The notes under the pieces: generated by a model
Databases searched by the model: none
What the model was told of the DNA's origin: nothing
What the model saw: the letters and a program-made list of their open reading frames with translations, nothing else
Position numbers and translations under genes: made by a program
Origin: Verrucosispora sp. WMMD573
Lineage (GTDB): Bacteria; Actinomycetota; Actinomycetes; Mycobacteriales; Micromonosporaceae
NCBI RefSeq assembly: GCF_027497175.1
Contig: NZ_CP114901.1
Coordinates: 3,162,001 to 3,226,000, forward strand
Direction of reading: 5' to 3'
Length of the DNA stretch: 64,000 bases
Shown here: in pieces, positions 7,722 through 16,373 of the stretch
Layout of the letters: each line of letters starts with the position of its first letter
How positions within the stretch are numbered: the stretch's first letter is position 1

Positions 7722-8228
7722 TTACGGCGTTTGCGGAGGATCGGCCGGGCGGCTGCTGGCGTTGTATGAGTTTTTTGCGGCGACTACGGCCGGCTGGATG
7801 TGTTCGGGGTCGACGCCGTGGACGTTCAGCGGCGGGTGCAGCCGCCGGACAAGTTCGGTCTCGATGGTCCCCGGCTCCGGGTCCTCCGCCCATGTCAAGC
7901 GCAGGTGTGTGTGCATCCACGTGGTCAGCCGCGCCTCGTCCTCGGGGACCAGGACGACCCGGTCGGTCCAGGTCGTCCGGTAGCTCTCGGACACCAGAAG
8001 CCCGGCCAGGGTACGGCGCAGCGTCGAGCTGCCCGAACGCCTCAGATGGTTGCGCAGGATCCGTCCTCGTAGGCTGGTCGCCCGTCCGAGGTACAGCAGC
8101 CGTAACGACGGGACGTTCTCATTCGGCAGCCCGGGGAGATCGGGCAGGACCGACGGGGCAGCCCACCAGGCGTAGACACCGCTGCCCCGGCTGAGCCGCT
8201 TGACGGCAGCGTTGAGCTCGACCGGCAG
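7722..8228 (-). CDS. GIY-YIG nuclease domain protein, start codon missing or CTG
   Basis: The conventional start (GTG at 7994) gives only 90 residues and omits the catalytic core. Reading the same frame upstream, without a stop as far as 8265, gives LPVELNAAVKRLSRGSGVYAWW, then LRLLYLGRAT and RGRILRNHLRRSGSSTL. These are the GIY (GVY), YIG (YLG), arginine and histidine elements. The C-terminal ETELVRRLHPPLNV supplies the metal-binding glutamate. No ATG, GTG or TTG lies between the stop and the core, so either CTG (8228) is used or the 5' end was lost when the divergent kinase gene (8247) was placed there. The fold is that of a stand-alone endonuclease, perhaps host-defence or DNA-repair related. 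Confidence 0.65.
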   Translation of the reverse strand: MPVELNAAVKRLSRGSGVYAWWAAPSVLPDLPGLPNENVPSLRLLYLGRATSLRGRILRNHLRRSGSSTLRRTLAGLLVSESYRTTWTDRVVLVPEDEARLTTWMHTHLRLTWAEDPEPGTIETELVRRLHPPLNVHGVDPEHIQPAVVAAKNSYNASSRPADPPQTP

Positions 8229-8246
8229 TGTACGAGGGGACGCTTG

Positions 8247-9149
8247 ATGGAAGAGGCCAGGGAGCTATCGAGAAGCATCCAGGTTCCCGACTCTTTTAGA
8301 CGGGTGCCTCGATGGTGGACCGACCCATCGTGGCTAGACAGCATCCCGGGTATCGCGTCGGTGATGTGTCGCAGGTGGAGGCTTCAGATTGCTGGTGAGC
8401 CTGTTCACGGGTCGAACGCTCTCGTTTTCCCCGTCCGGCAGGGTGACTCCATGTTCGTTCTACGCTTGACACCGCCTGGAGACGAAGTCGCCGAGCAGGT
8501 GAGGGCATTGCGTTTCTGGGACGGTCGGGGCACCGTCGAACTCGTTGACGCCGACGTGGGTACCGGGGCCATGCTGCTTGAGCAGCTGGACTCCACCCGA
8601 TCGCTGCTGCATGTACCTGCCCGCGAGGCGATGGTGGTCCTTGGCGCGATGATGCGACGCCTGGCGGTGCCGGCCCCCATCGACGTGGTCAGCACCGCGG
8701 ATGTCGCGAATAGGCGAGCTGCGGCCCTACGACAGGAGTGGCTGGAGTTAGGCAGGCCGTTCGACGAGTCCTTCCTCCGTCAGGCCGTGGTCGCGGGATC
8801 AACCTTGCGGCGGTCCGAGTCGGCGCTTGCGGTTAACGCTGACTTGCACTCAGCGCAGGTTCTCCGAGGGGTCAGGGGACCCTGGTCGACGGTAGACCCT
8901 GTGCTGATGCGCGGCGACATCGCTTTCGACCTCGCCCGAGTGCTCTGGACCCGCATCGACGAGATGCCCGGTCGGAGGAGCATCGTGAGTCACTTCGAGG
9001 ACGTGGTGGAGGCGGCCGGGTTCGGCGTTGACCACGGGCGAGATTGGGTGGTCTTCCGGGCAGTCGACTATTGGCTCTGGGGCCTGCGCGCAGGTCTCAC
9101 CGAGGATCCCGAGCGGTGCCGCCGTCTGGTGCAGACCTTCAGCAACTAA
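8247..9149 (+). CDS. Aminoglycoside 6-phosphotransferase-like (APH/hydroxyurea kinase) protein
   Basis: 300 residues from ATG at 8247 with GAGGGGA upstream. The N-lobe has WRLQIAGEPVHGSNALVFPV and FVLRLTPPG. The catalytic loop reads NADLHSAQVL where relatives have HGDLHPGNVL, keeping the catalytic Asp and His but losing the first His-Gly. The metal loop is VDPVLMRGDIAFDLARVLW, the DP-xxx-GD pattern of streptomycin 6-kinases. It is likely a cytoplasmic small-molecule kinase; antibiotic resistance is possible but unproven given the altered loop. Confidence 0.75.
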   Translation: MEEARELSRSIQVPDSFRRVPRWWTDPSWLDSIPGIASVMCRRWRLQIAGEPVHGSNALVFPVRQGDSMFVLRLTPPGDEVAEQVRALRFWDGRGTVELVDADVGTGAMLLEQLDSTRSLLHVPAREAMVVLGAMMRRLAVPAPIDVVSTADVANRRAAALRQEWLELGRPFDESFLRQAVVAGSTLRRSESALAVNADLHSAQVLRGVRGPWSTVDPVLMRGDIAFDLARVLWTRIDEMPGRRSIVSHFEDVVEAAGFGVDHGRDWVVFRAVDYWLWGLRAGLTEDPERCRRLVQTFSN

Positions 9150-9787
9150 CCAAGAGACCTGAGCGATGAACTGAACTGGGGACGCGCTCAACTCGGCACG
9201 GTCGGACGCGGGGTGTCCGCAATCTCCATCACCGAGGGTACCGAGCGGTACCGGCATTACCTGATGGTGCCGTAGGTCGCGTTCAGCCGACGTCAACTCT
9301 GCCGGGGCAGGTTGCGTGACGCTTTCGGCAGGGTGTGCGACACACTGCCAACGTGTTGCTGGCGAGTCGCGGTCGCGCCGATCGATGGCAAGGTCCGACG
9401 ACGATCGGAGGCCCTATTTTCGTCCATCCGACGACTGTTCAGTCGCCGAAATGCCACCCGATGCCCGGCCGGACGCCCACTACTCGGCACGTCCGTACGG
9501 AACTCGGGCTGGCTCGGCGGGACGGTGCGTAGCGTCCGGCTCTGGTCAGGCGATCACCATGTACGAAGGTCTGTCCATACGAGGAACTGCTTCGATCGCC
9601 GAAATCTTGACACCGCGCTGAGGACGGCGACGATGGGCGCTCACCGCAAGCGCGTAGCGTTGGCGAACGACACTCACTCCGAAGCCCCGCATGGCCGTCA
9701 CCGCCACGGCCACGAGCGGACGGCGGCAGATGAGCGCCACGCTGAGGTTCTCTCCGCCGTGCAGAACCCGCTTCTGTCGCCGATCGG
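9150..9787. other. Non-coding island spacer with repeat elements
   Basis: 638 bases without a convincing gene; the open frames present are Arg/Cys-rich and look like noise. It holds a copy of the CTCAACTCGGCACG element (9187-9200) and a GGCGGCAGAT element (9722-9731), discussed under repeats. Confidence 0.5.
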
Positions 9788-10402
9788 CTATGCGCCCCAG
9801 CCAGGATCTGGAGGGGTGCCGGCGTCGGTTCGCAGCCGCGCGTGTATGTGGACGTCGTGCCACCCGTCGGCGTGTCGTAGGTAACCGCGTAGGGTGCCCT
9901 CGATGCCGAACGCGGCTTTGTGCGCGACCCGGCATGACGCCGAGTTGGCGGTCGAATGGACCAGGAAGAGCCGGTTCATCCGCAGCGTGCCGAACGCCCA
10001 TGATGTCAGCGTGTGGACGGCGCGTACGGCGACACCTCTCCCGCGAGCAGCGGGCAGGACCCAGTACGAAAGTTGCGCTGACGCTTCCGACAACATGATC
10101 GTCCGAAGACCGACCTGACCGACGACTTGATCATCGGTGCTGCGGACGATGGCCCAACTGGCGTCTGATTCGTTCGCCCACCGTCCGGCCCAGTGCGCGA
10201 TCCAGCCGTGCGCTTCGTCGTCGCTGTCCATTCGGCGTACATGCCACCGTTGTATGTCGGGGCATGCGAACGCGGCCCGCACCGTCGCGGCGTCGGCGGT
10301 GCACCACGGCCGTAGGAGCAGGTGCTCATCGATGCCAAGACAGGGCTGGCCGGTGGTCCGGAGGGACCCGGCGGGCAGGGCAGGGTCGACGAGGAGTGGC
10401 AT
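9788..10402 (-). CDS. GNAT family N-acetyltransferase (RimJ/RimL-like)
   Basis: 204 residues from ATG at 10402 (MPLLVDPALPAGSL); the frame is open to 10591 but the extra part is unlike the family. LLLRPWCTADAATVRAAF is the RimJ-type N-terminus, and the acetyl-CoA loop is SYWVLPAARGRGVAVRAV followed by WAFGTLRMNRLFL and NSASCRVAHKAAF. These enzymes acetylate N-terminal or small-molecule amines in the cytoplasm. The substrate is unknown. It is convergent with the kinase gene across a 638-base spacer. Confidence 0.8.
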   Translation of the reverse strand: MPLLVDPALPAGSLRTTGQPCLGIDEHLLLRPWCTADAATVRAAFACPDIQRWHVRRMDSDDEAHGWIAHWAGRWANESDASWAIVRSTDDQVVGQVGLRTIMLSEASAQLSYWVLPAARGRGVAVRAVHTLTSWAFGTLRMNRLFLVHSTANSASCRVAHKAAFGIEGTLRGYLRHADGWHDVHIHARLRTDAGTPPDPGWGA

Positions 10403-10688
10403 GGCTCCATCATCGCCAATCAGCGATCGCCGCGTGCCGGCTACGGCCGGGCACCCCCCGGGTATGGGCGCCTGCGGCGTTACGGACGAGCCAAGCCTCG
10501 ATGAATTTCGATGCCAAGGGTGTTGGTCGGGGATCAAAGAGTGAGTCCGACCGGGCGGTCCGCTCATCGGCAGTTCGGGACGGTCTTGCACCGGTCAGGG
10601 AGCGCGAGCGTCTCCCCGTCGGCCGGCGCGCACGGCCGGCGGCAGATCCGGATGGCGGGTCATGGGGTGCGGGGGGCATGATTCTCGT

Positions 10689-10829
10689 GTGGGTGCCAGC
10701 CGAATGGTCGTTTTGGTCGATGACCTGCGTTCGATCGTGGACGGTCGCGACGTCGAGGTGGCTCGGACGAGTGCTGCCGGAGTCGAGCTTCTCGGTCGGT
10801 GGCGGGACGGGTTTCTGGACGAGTTCTGA
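10689..10829 (+). pseudogene. Truncated copy of the cREC gene
   Basis: 46 residues (MVVLVDDLRSIVDGRDVEV, then AAGVELLGRWRDGFLDEF) match the first third of the intact gene at 12910, after which a stop ends the frame. The 60 bases upstream, with the GGCGGCAGATCCGGATG element, also match the region upstream of 12910, so the spacer and gene start were duplicated together. Its TGA overlaps the ATG of the next gene. Confidence 0.7.
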
Positions 10830-11242
10830 TGGACATGCTGATCGGTTGCCGCCTGGCCGCGGTCACGCGGCTGGCCTGGCATTGGCCCGGTGACCCGGTC
10901 GATCTCACCACCGGGCCGGTCCACCTCGTCGTGGACGACGGCCGTGGCCTGCTGTTCGACGGGCGCAGTGACTGGTCCCTGGCGATCGTGCCGACGGCTC
11001 CGGGTGACGAGGGCTGGCGGTCGGCCTACGACTACGACTACGACGGTGGCCGCTGGGTCGGGCGGGACGCCTCCGGCGAGGAGCCCTTCGCCTCGGTGAT
11101 CGCGGGAGTGCTGAGCGGTTGGAACCCGGAGCACGACGAGGTCGGCCAACTGGTCGGCGGCACCATGCACGTCGGCGACCGTGCAGTGCGGTTGGGAATG
11201 TGGGAGGGCGAGGTGATCTCGTACGTTGCCGGGCGTGGGTGA
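10829..11242 (+). CDS. Hypothetical protein, possible immunity-type
   Basis: 137 residues from ATG at 10829, which overlaps the stop of the truncated cREC copy; ATG at 10835 is an alternative. The protein is acidic and Trp/Tyr-rich (YDYDYDGGRW, WNPEHDEVGQLVGG), without membrane segments or recognisable catalytic motifs. It overlaps the next gene by 17 bases. Small acidic proteins beside SUKH genes are often toxin-immunity proteins, but the family is not one I recognise. Confidence 0.55.
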   Translation: MDMLIGCRLAAVTRLAWHWPGDPVDLTTGPVHLVVDDGRGLLFDGRSDWSLAIVPTAPGDEGWRSAYDYDYDGGRWVGRDASGEEPFASVIAGVLSGWNPEHDEVGQLVGGTMHVGDRAVRLGMWEGEVISYVAGRG

Positions 11243-11873
11243 CTTCCTCAAGACGACGCTGGCCCGGGTGCCGGACGGATTCGACCTGCCGGAGCCGCTG
11301 CGCCTGCTCTTCGCCTGGGTTGACGAGCAGGGTTTCGTGGTGAAAGGGCACGACGGGGACCTGTACGGCTCGTTGAGCGACAACGGCTGGGTGGGCACCT
11401 CGATCGAGTTGCGTGGCTACACCGCCGAGCAAACCCTGTCGTACGTACGGTCCTGGTTCGACGAGTCGGTCCCGGATGCGGCTGCACGGTTGTGGCCGTT
11501 CGCGCAGACCGGTGGCGAGGGCTCGATGGCCGCGCTGTGGCGCGACGGTCAGGGACAGGTGAGGACCGTTCATCTCGGTTCGGGCAGCGGTTCCATGATG
11601 ACGTGTGTGCTCGCCGACGATGCGGTCGACTTTCTGCGGCTGTTGGCGATCGGTTACCGGGAGATCTGCTGGAACGAGGAGTTCAGCGCGCCGCCCGAGC
11701 CGTGGGACGCCGACCACGAGATCGTCAACGCGCCCTACCGGGACTGGCTGCACCGCACCTTCGGTGCCACCGCCCCGGCGACCGGGCTGGAGATCGTGGC
11801 GGAGCCCGCCGAGATGGGCGACGACGACACGACAGACCCGTTTTGTCGCTGGGTCGACAATAAGGAAGTCTGA
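11226..11873 (+). CDS. SMI1/KNR4 (SUKH)-like protein
   Basis: 215 residues from TTG at 11226 (GTG at 11235 is possible). The pattern of FDLPEPLRLLFAWVDEQGF, a Trp-rich centre (LWPFAQTGGEGSMAALW), then VLADDAVDFLRLLAIGYREIC and PYRDWLHRTFG resembles the C-terminal half of SUKH-superfamily proteins. SUKH domains in bacteria act mostly as immunity proteins against secreted nuclease toxins. It overlaps the preceding gene, suggesting co-expression. No partner toxin is in the window. Confidence 0.6.
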   Translation: MPGVGDFLKTTLARVPDGFDLPEPLRLLFAWVDEQGFVVKGHDGDLYGSLSDNGWVGTSIELRGYTAEQTLSYVRSWFDESVPDAAARLWPFAQTGGEGSMAALWRDGQGQVRTVHLGSGSGSMMTCVLADDAVDFLRLLAIGYREICWNEEFSAPPEPWDADHEIVNAPYRDWLHRTFGATAPATGLEIVAEPAEMGDDDTTDPFCRWVDNKEV

Positions 11874-12011
11874 GCCCGTCACCGGGTCAGGACGCCATGG
11901 CGAGCTCCGGCTACGAAAATCTTGCCGGAGCCAACTTCATGCCGAGGCAGATACGCCAGATGTGCAGAGGTTCCGCCGGCCAGGCGCTGGGGACGGCACG
12001 ACGGCGGCGGA

Positions 12012-12038
12012 TCGGCCACCCACGTCCGAGGTGGCCGA
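12012..12038. terminator. Hairpin between convergent genes
   Basis: A nine-base stem TCGGCCACC/GGTGGCCGA with a nine-base loop lies in the 227-base spacer between the SUKH-like gene and the convergent gene at 12101. Confidence 0.5.
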
Positions 12039-12100
12039 CCCTAAGCGCTCGGACGGCGGCAAGGGCGGATGCCCGAGGTAGAGGTACAGGCCGCCAGTTG

Positions 12101-12694
12101 CTAACTGTCGAACCACACAATCAGCCGTACGTTGTCGCCGCCGTACCGCTCGGCGAGATCACGCATGGTGTCCAGCAGTGCCCGCAACTGAGGGTCGGCG
12201 CGTAGAACGTCACTGTGGGAGAGGCGCTCCACCCGCCATAGCCGATCGCCGGCACGCCATTCGGTTCCCTCCGGGTAGGCGCTGCCCTTGAAATCGGCAT
12301 GCTCGCCGGCCACCGCGCGCCAGTGATGCTCATGACCGCTGGCCTTGCCAACGAGGCGCGGCCCCTCGCTTGTCAGCCTGTACTCGTGAATCCGGTCGTC
12401 CACGCGGGGAGCTTGTGCGCTCCAGTCAATGTGGTCCAGTTCCGTCCATGACACCCACGTGTGACCGTGTTCGCTGTCCCCGAACCGGAGGCCAAGCAGC
12501 TCCGGGCTGGCGTCTTCCGGTAGACCGCGGCCGGGCGCAACGGGCTCGAACCCGGCGAAGTTTCGTACGCCGAACAGCAGCCCGAAGGCATCATAGTGGC
12601 GAGGTAGGGCGTCCGGATTGACATCGGCCAGTAGCCACGGCGAGCCACGACCGTGCGGGCGGATTTCTACTCCACCAGCGATATCAGTGCCCAT
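12101..12694 (-). CDS. Conserved hypothetical protein of the MGTDI family
   Basis: 197 residues from ATG at 12694. The start is chosen because MGTDIAGGVEIRP resembles a conserved N-terminus I recall from actinobacterial and phage proteins (MGTDIHG). The open frame to 12823 adds a stretch that overlaps a repeat element. HYDAFGLLFGVRNFAGFEPV and RGLPEDASPE are further family-like stretches. The C-terminus RLIVWFDS closes it. No biochemical function is known to me. In phages and islands such proteins tend to sit among defence or counter-defence genes. Confidence 0.65.
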   Translation of the reverse strand: MGTDIAGGVEIRPHGRGSPWLLADVNPDALPRHYDAFGLLFGVRNFAGFEPVAPGRGLPEDASPELLGLRFGDSEHGHTWVSWTELDHIDWSAQAPRVDDRIHEYRLTSEGPRLVGKASGHEHHWRAVAGEHADFKGSAYPEGTEWRAGDRLWRVERLSHSDVLRADPQLRALLDTMRDLAERYGGDNVRLIVWFDS

Positions 12695-12909
12695 GTTCAG
12701 CTCGCCTCCACCCACGATGGTCCGGACGATGCCCAGCGCGGAGACCTCCCACGGCTCGAGCAGCGACGAGATTACGTGAGCTCTGGCGAACGCACTCAAC
12801 TCGGCACGTCCGCGCGTCGCCACCGGTAGACACCCGCCGCACCCCCCTGACGCCCGGTCGGCGGCAAATCCGGATGTCGCATCGCGGTGCTGTCAGTCAT
12901 TATCATTGC

Positions 12910-13272
12910 GTGGATGCCCGCCGAACGATCGTGCTGGTCGATGATCTTCGTTCGTTCGTGGATGGCCGTAATGCCCAGGTGGCCCGTACCAGCGTCGCCG
13001 GGGTTGAACTTCTCGGTCGGTACCGGGACCGGCGCTTGGACGAGCTGTGGTTGGACCACGATCTCGGTGGGGATGACACGATCTGGCCGGTCGTGGAGGT
13101 TTTGGAGCGGTCCGCCTTCGACAAGCGTCCCTTTGACGTCGGCGTCATCAACGTCCACTCGGCCAACCCGGCCGGTGCCGCGAAGATCGTCCAGGTCTTG
13201 CGGCACTGGGGGTATCGCGTCCGCGTCGCGTCGGGGTCTACCGACGTCGGCTATCTCGACGGCCTTGCGTGA
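12910..13272 (+). CDS. Cyclic-phosphate processing receiver (cREC) domain protein
   Basis: 120 residues from GTG at 12910. The receiver-like fold shows VLVDDLRSFVDGR (acidic pair after strand 1), ELWLDHDLGGDDT (the phospho-acceptor-like LDHDL), then DVGVINVHSANPAGAAKI. This LDHDL-containing stand-alone receiver is the cREC family, which comparative genomics links to 2',3'-cyclic phosphate processing in RNA repair. A truncated paralogue lies at 10689. A strong hairpin follows the gene. Confidence 0.75.
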   Translation: MDARRTIVLVDDLRSFVDGRNAQVARTSVAGVELLGRYRDRRLDELWLDHDLGGDDTIWPVVEVLERSAFDKRPFDVGVINVHSANPAGAAKIVQVLRHWGYRVRVASGSTDVGYLDGLA

Positions 13273-13287
13273 GCTGACCGGGTCGAA

Positions 13288-13321
13288 CGCCCGTCCGACG
13301 GCCGCCACACTCGGACGGGCG
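13288..13321 (+). terminator. Terminator of the cREC gene
   Basis: An 11-base perfect stem CGCCCGTCCGA/TCGGACGGGCG with a 12-base loop begins 15 bases after the cREC stop. The rest of the 299-base spacer up to 13571 shows nothing coding. Confidence 0.6.
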
Positions 13322-13553
13322 GTAGACCCGGATGCCTGTCCAGGCGGCGATGACAGGCCGCTGGGAGCCCGGCAGCCAGTGGGGTCCAGATCTTCAGCGG
13401 GCATATCGCAGGCGCAGCCGAGGCTGGCCGTCTCGGCGCTGACCTCGGTCGCAAGTCGCATCTTGGGGTCGGGGTTCTTGCTGTTCAACGGCGGTGAGAG
13501 ACGGTCGCGAGGTCGGCCTGGACGACTTCTTCTGGGACACCTATTAGACGACG

Positions 13554-13574
13554 CATAGTACCGGCCGTACTATG
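13554..13574 (+). promoter_or_regulatory. Palindromic operator before the second PadR gene
   Basis: CATAGTAC-CGGCC-GTACTATG, with perfect eight-base arms, lies directly upstream of the PadR start and overlaps an ATG at 13572. PadR repressors bind such palindromes over their own promoters, so this is the likely autoregulatory site. Confidence 0.6.
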
Positions 13575-13580
13575 TGGCAC

Positions 13581-13988
13581 ATGGTAGTGAAAGGCGAGTC
13601 GGGCGAGTCGGGCGAGTCGGCCGAGCGGCAGGCTCAGCTCCTGCGCGGCTGCTTGGACATGTGCCTGCTTGCGCTGCTTGCCGCCGAGCCTGCGCACGGC
13701 TACCAACTCGTCCGCCGACTCGACACCGCTGGATTCGGAACGGTGAGCTACGGCACCGTCTACCCGTTGATCACCCGACTGCACCGCTTGGGACTCGTGG
13801 CCAACGCGATGCAGCCCAGCCCCACCGGCCCACCCCGCAAGGTCTACCGGCTCACCGACACCGGCCATGACCGACTGAACGTCTGGCGCGAGCAGTGGAC
13901 CCAGTTCGCCAGCGTCGTGAACGAAACCCTCACCGTCCGTCCACTGAATCCAGGAGATGACCATGAGCACGTCGACGCCGGCCGTTGA
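13581..13988 (+). CDS. PadR family transcriptional repressor
   Basis: About 135 residues from ATG at 13581 (13572 and GTG 13587 are alternatives); no ribosome site, so possibly leaderless. After a Gly-Glu-Ser tripeptide repeated three times, the winged helix runs LRGCLDMCLLALLAAEPAHGYQLVRRL, with YGTVYPLITRLHRLGLV as recognition region and PPRKVYRLTDTG as wing. It lacks a long C-terminal domain, as in PadR subfamily 1. Its end overlaps the following membrane-protein gene by 26 bases, a common arrangement of a PadR regulator and its target. Confidence 0.8.
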   Translation: MVVKGESGESGESAERQAQLLRGCLDMCLLALLAAEPAHGYQLVRRLDTAGFGTVSYGTVYPLITRLHRLGLVANAMQPSPTGPPRKVYRLTDTGHDRLNVWREQWTQFASVVNETLTVRPLNPGDDHEHVDAGR

Positions 13989-14622
13989 CAACCTCCTCGC
14001 CGCCGCAGACCGAGAATGGCGCGCTCTCGGCATACACCGCCGCGACCGGGCCACTCTGGCTGCCGACCTGCGAAGCGAACTCGACGCCGCAACTGCCGAC
14101 GGGATCGATCCTGCGCAGCTTCTCAGCACTGACCCCACCGAGTTCGCCCTGAGGATCGCCGAAGAAGCCGGCGTGCAGCGGATCCCACCGCGGTACGGCC
14201 AGGTGCTTGGCGTGGCGAGCGCGGGCGCTGTGCTCTCCCTCATCGTGGGATACGTCCTGGTCATCGGCCTGCACCAGGCATTCGTGGCGGCATTCGACCT
14301 GCCGCGCGACGTACGCGTACCGGTGTGGCTCGCCGCTGGTGTCTTCTACGCCGGCGTCGCAGCGGTCGTCGTCACCGGCGCCGCCCTCGCCGTGCGCATC
14401 ACCCTGCGCGACGTACCCCGCATCCGACACACCGCTACACGAATGACACTGCTACTGCCACCCACGATCGCCGCCGCGACCGCTGCCGCAGCCGCATTCG
14501 GCTGGGCGCTCGACTTCCCGCTCACCCCACTGGCGATCGGAACCGAAGCCGCGATCGTCCTCGCCGCCTTCCTCGCCGCAACGGCGCTGGCCCGCCGCAA
14601 GTCGGCCACATCGGCGGGCTAA
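13963..14622 (+). CDS. Four-helix membrane protein co-transcribed with PadR
   Basis: 219 residues. ATG at 13963 is chosen over 13957 because AGGAG (13952-13956) is then six bases away. A soluble N-terminal helical part (residues 1-80, LAAADREWRALGIHRRDR) resembles the DUF1700/permease-associated helical domains next to PadR genes. Four transmembrane helices follow (about 88-108, 125-148, 165-185, 192-212). It is probably an envelope-stress membrane protein under PadR control; the exact function is unknown. Confidence 0.65.
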   Translation: MSTSTPAVDNLLAAADREWRALGIHRRDRATLAADLRSELDAATADGIDPAQLLSTDPTEFALRIAEEAGVQRIPPRYGQVLGVASAGAVLSLIVGYVLVIGLHQAFVAAFDLPRDVRVPVWLAAGVFYAGVAAVVVTGAALAVRITLRDVPRIRHTATRMTLLLPPTIAAATAAAAAFGWALDFPLTPLAIGTEAAIVLAAFLAATALARRKSATSAG

Positions 14623-14822
14623 GCCAGCCGATGTGACGCATCAGCAAAGGGCGACGCAGCCACGCGTCGGCTCAACCCCGCAGCATGCCCCGATTTCCAA
14701 GCACCTGCGGTACCGGCCAGAACCGTCGCCGGCCACGCAGCCACTCAGATGCCGTGACGGTGTGTCGAGCGACCTGCGGCGAAGAGCGGACGAGCCGAAC
14801 CCGCGATGGACGGCGCAACGGA

Positions 14823-15347
14823 TCAAGCCGCCCCGCCTCGGTGGTCGAGCCACTGCCGCACTGCCGTGAGGTCGGTGTCGGTCAGTCCCAGGTGCGGGTC
14901 GACGCGGTGCAGCAGCGCCGGGTGTGGATAGTGTGCGGCGACCCATCGCCGGTCGCCGTCGGTGATCTCGTCGTCGAGCCAGACGAACGGACGCCCTGCC
15001 GCCCACCGCACCAACGACGCGGTCTTCCAGTGCGCCCCGCTTGGTGGTTGTCGGTCATCGTCGATCCAGTCGACCACGGGCAGGACGGGTAGGCCGAGCC
15101 GAGGGGCCACCACCTCGTTCGCCTCAGTCATCCACGTACTCGCCCAGACCAGTTCACCCGGCAAGGCGAGCAGCCCGCGACCGTCGTCGGGCTGGAGACG
15201 ATCCAGCAGAGGATTGCCGGCGCAGTCGGGACCATCACCCGCGCTGCCCCTATGGCGGTCAGAGGCTCCGGCTGGCCGGGCCCGCAGCGGAATGAGCACA
15301 CCGTCGACGTCGATAAAAATCAACGCTCGACCATCCCAGGCAGACAC
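14823..15347 (-). CDS. HAD-fold phosphatase (Swiss Army Knife RNA repair HAD type)
   Basis: 174 residues. The nucleophile motif is IFIDVDGVLIPL (Asp13 and Asp15). ELVWASTWMTEANEVVAPRLG is the WASTW-xxxAN signature of the HAD_SAK family, and FVWLDDEITDGDR supplies motif IV acidic residues. Relatives are tied to RNA-end healing or act as stand-alone phosphatases. A short relic of a second copy lies at about 20100-20156. Together with the cREC gene it hints at an RNA-damage response theme in the island. The 200-base spacer on its 3' side holds nothing recognisable. Confidence 0.75.
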   Translation of the reverse strand: MSAWDGRALIFIDVDGVLIPLRARPAGASDRHRGSAGDGPDCAGNPLLDRLQPDDGRGLLALPGELVWASTWMTEANEVVAPRLGLPVLPVVDWIDDDRQPPSGAHWKTASLVRWAAGRPFVWLDDEITDGDRRWVAAHYPHPALLHRVDPHLGLTDTDLTAVRQWLDHRGGAA

Positions 15348-15491
15348 CGCCGAACCGTACCGCTCATCGGCGTCAGCGACCCGTCCTTGGCGCAGCGCGC
15401 CAAGCGTGAGCGTGCATTGTCACCGAGGTCTCGGAGACGCCCTGAAGGTGCGTGATGTTGTTGTCGTGCTGTTTCGGCGTAGGTTCTCCGG

Positions 15492-16173
15492 GTGACCGTG
15501 TACGACATCGCCGCCATGCTGCCCTCCATCGACGTACTGCGAGACCGCTGCAAGGCGCTTGCCGTGCTGGAATGCATCGTCAACGGTGGCGAGCCCTACT
15601 ACGCCTACACCCGCGCCTGGGGTGACGACGAGGCGGCACTGATGAACAACGGCAGCGGCGACGAGTGGGCGGTCGTGTTCACCGCCGACGGCGCGTTCAT
15701 CCGGGTGTTCGCCCACGAGTCGGCGATGACGCCCTACCGCGATCCGGACCACGAGTTGTGGCCCGGACTGCTCGACGGCATTCCGTCGGCGTTCCGTCCG
15801 CAGATCGAGGAACCAGCGTTCGGCGACGAGGAGGGACAGTTCCTTGCCACCGCCGTATTGTGGCGGCTCTGCGGTGACGACCGCTGGTACGCAGGCGAAG
15901 ACATCACCTTCCCCGCGCTCCACAGGCCGTACGACGACAACGCCTTGGACGGCTCTGGCCTACTCGAGATCCTGCTCGACGACATCGCCGACCAGTACGT
16001 CACGTTCGCCGAGGAATACTACGAGATCGAGGTGGACCGGACGGTGGTCGAGCACGTCGTCGCGCACCCGCCCGCTCACTGACGCCGATGTGCAGGCATT
16101 GAACCCGGAAGTAACAGTTGCCGGACTGCACGAGGACATCGCCACCATTGGATATCCGATCGCAGCAGCGTGA
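15492..16173 (+). pseudogene. Hypothetical protein gene with a C-terminal frameshift
   Basis: GTG at 15492 opens a 196-residue frame (WAVVFTADGAFIRVFAHES, a central FLATAVLWRLCGDD, then EEYYEIEVDRTVVEHVV) that ends at 16082 in HPPAH. Another frame continues smoothly with LTDADVQALNPEVTVAGLHE and IATIGYPIAA to 16173. Removing one C from the CACCCGCCCGCTC run near 16070 joins the two, so a one-base insertion (or sequencing error) truncated the protein by about 30 residues. The family is not one I can name; the size and acidity fit island immunity-like proteins. Confidence 0.6.
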
Positions 16174-16373
16174 CGTCAGACCCACACCTGGGCCCACTGC
16201 GACAGCACGCTCGTCCCTCGCCGGGCAGATCTCGACCGCCCCGACCAGACCCCGCGCGGCTTGCGGCATGTGCGGACGACTCGTCGACTACGAGGGAGGC
16301 CCATTGGGCCTGACCCGGTTTGACGGACATCCCAGCTCAGAGGGGCTGTGTGCTCCTCGGGAGGATGTTCATC

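Noticed and set aside
9312..9884. 190-codon plus-strand frame in the 9.2-9.8 kb spacer
   Set aside because: Composition is Arg/Cys/Ser/His-rich, without hydrophobic pattern or ribosome site, and it runs into the GNAT gene antisense. Treated as noise.
16174..16310. Possible coding remnant left of the IS3 element (HCDSTLVPRR, GMCGRLVDYEG)
   Set aside because: Two different frames give short protein-like strings but neither joins sequence on the far side of the IS nor matches a family I know.
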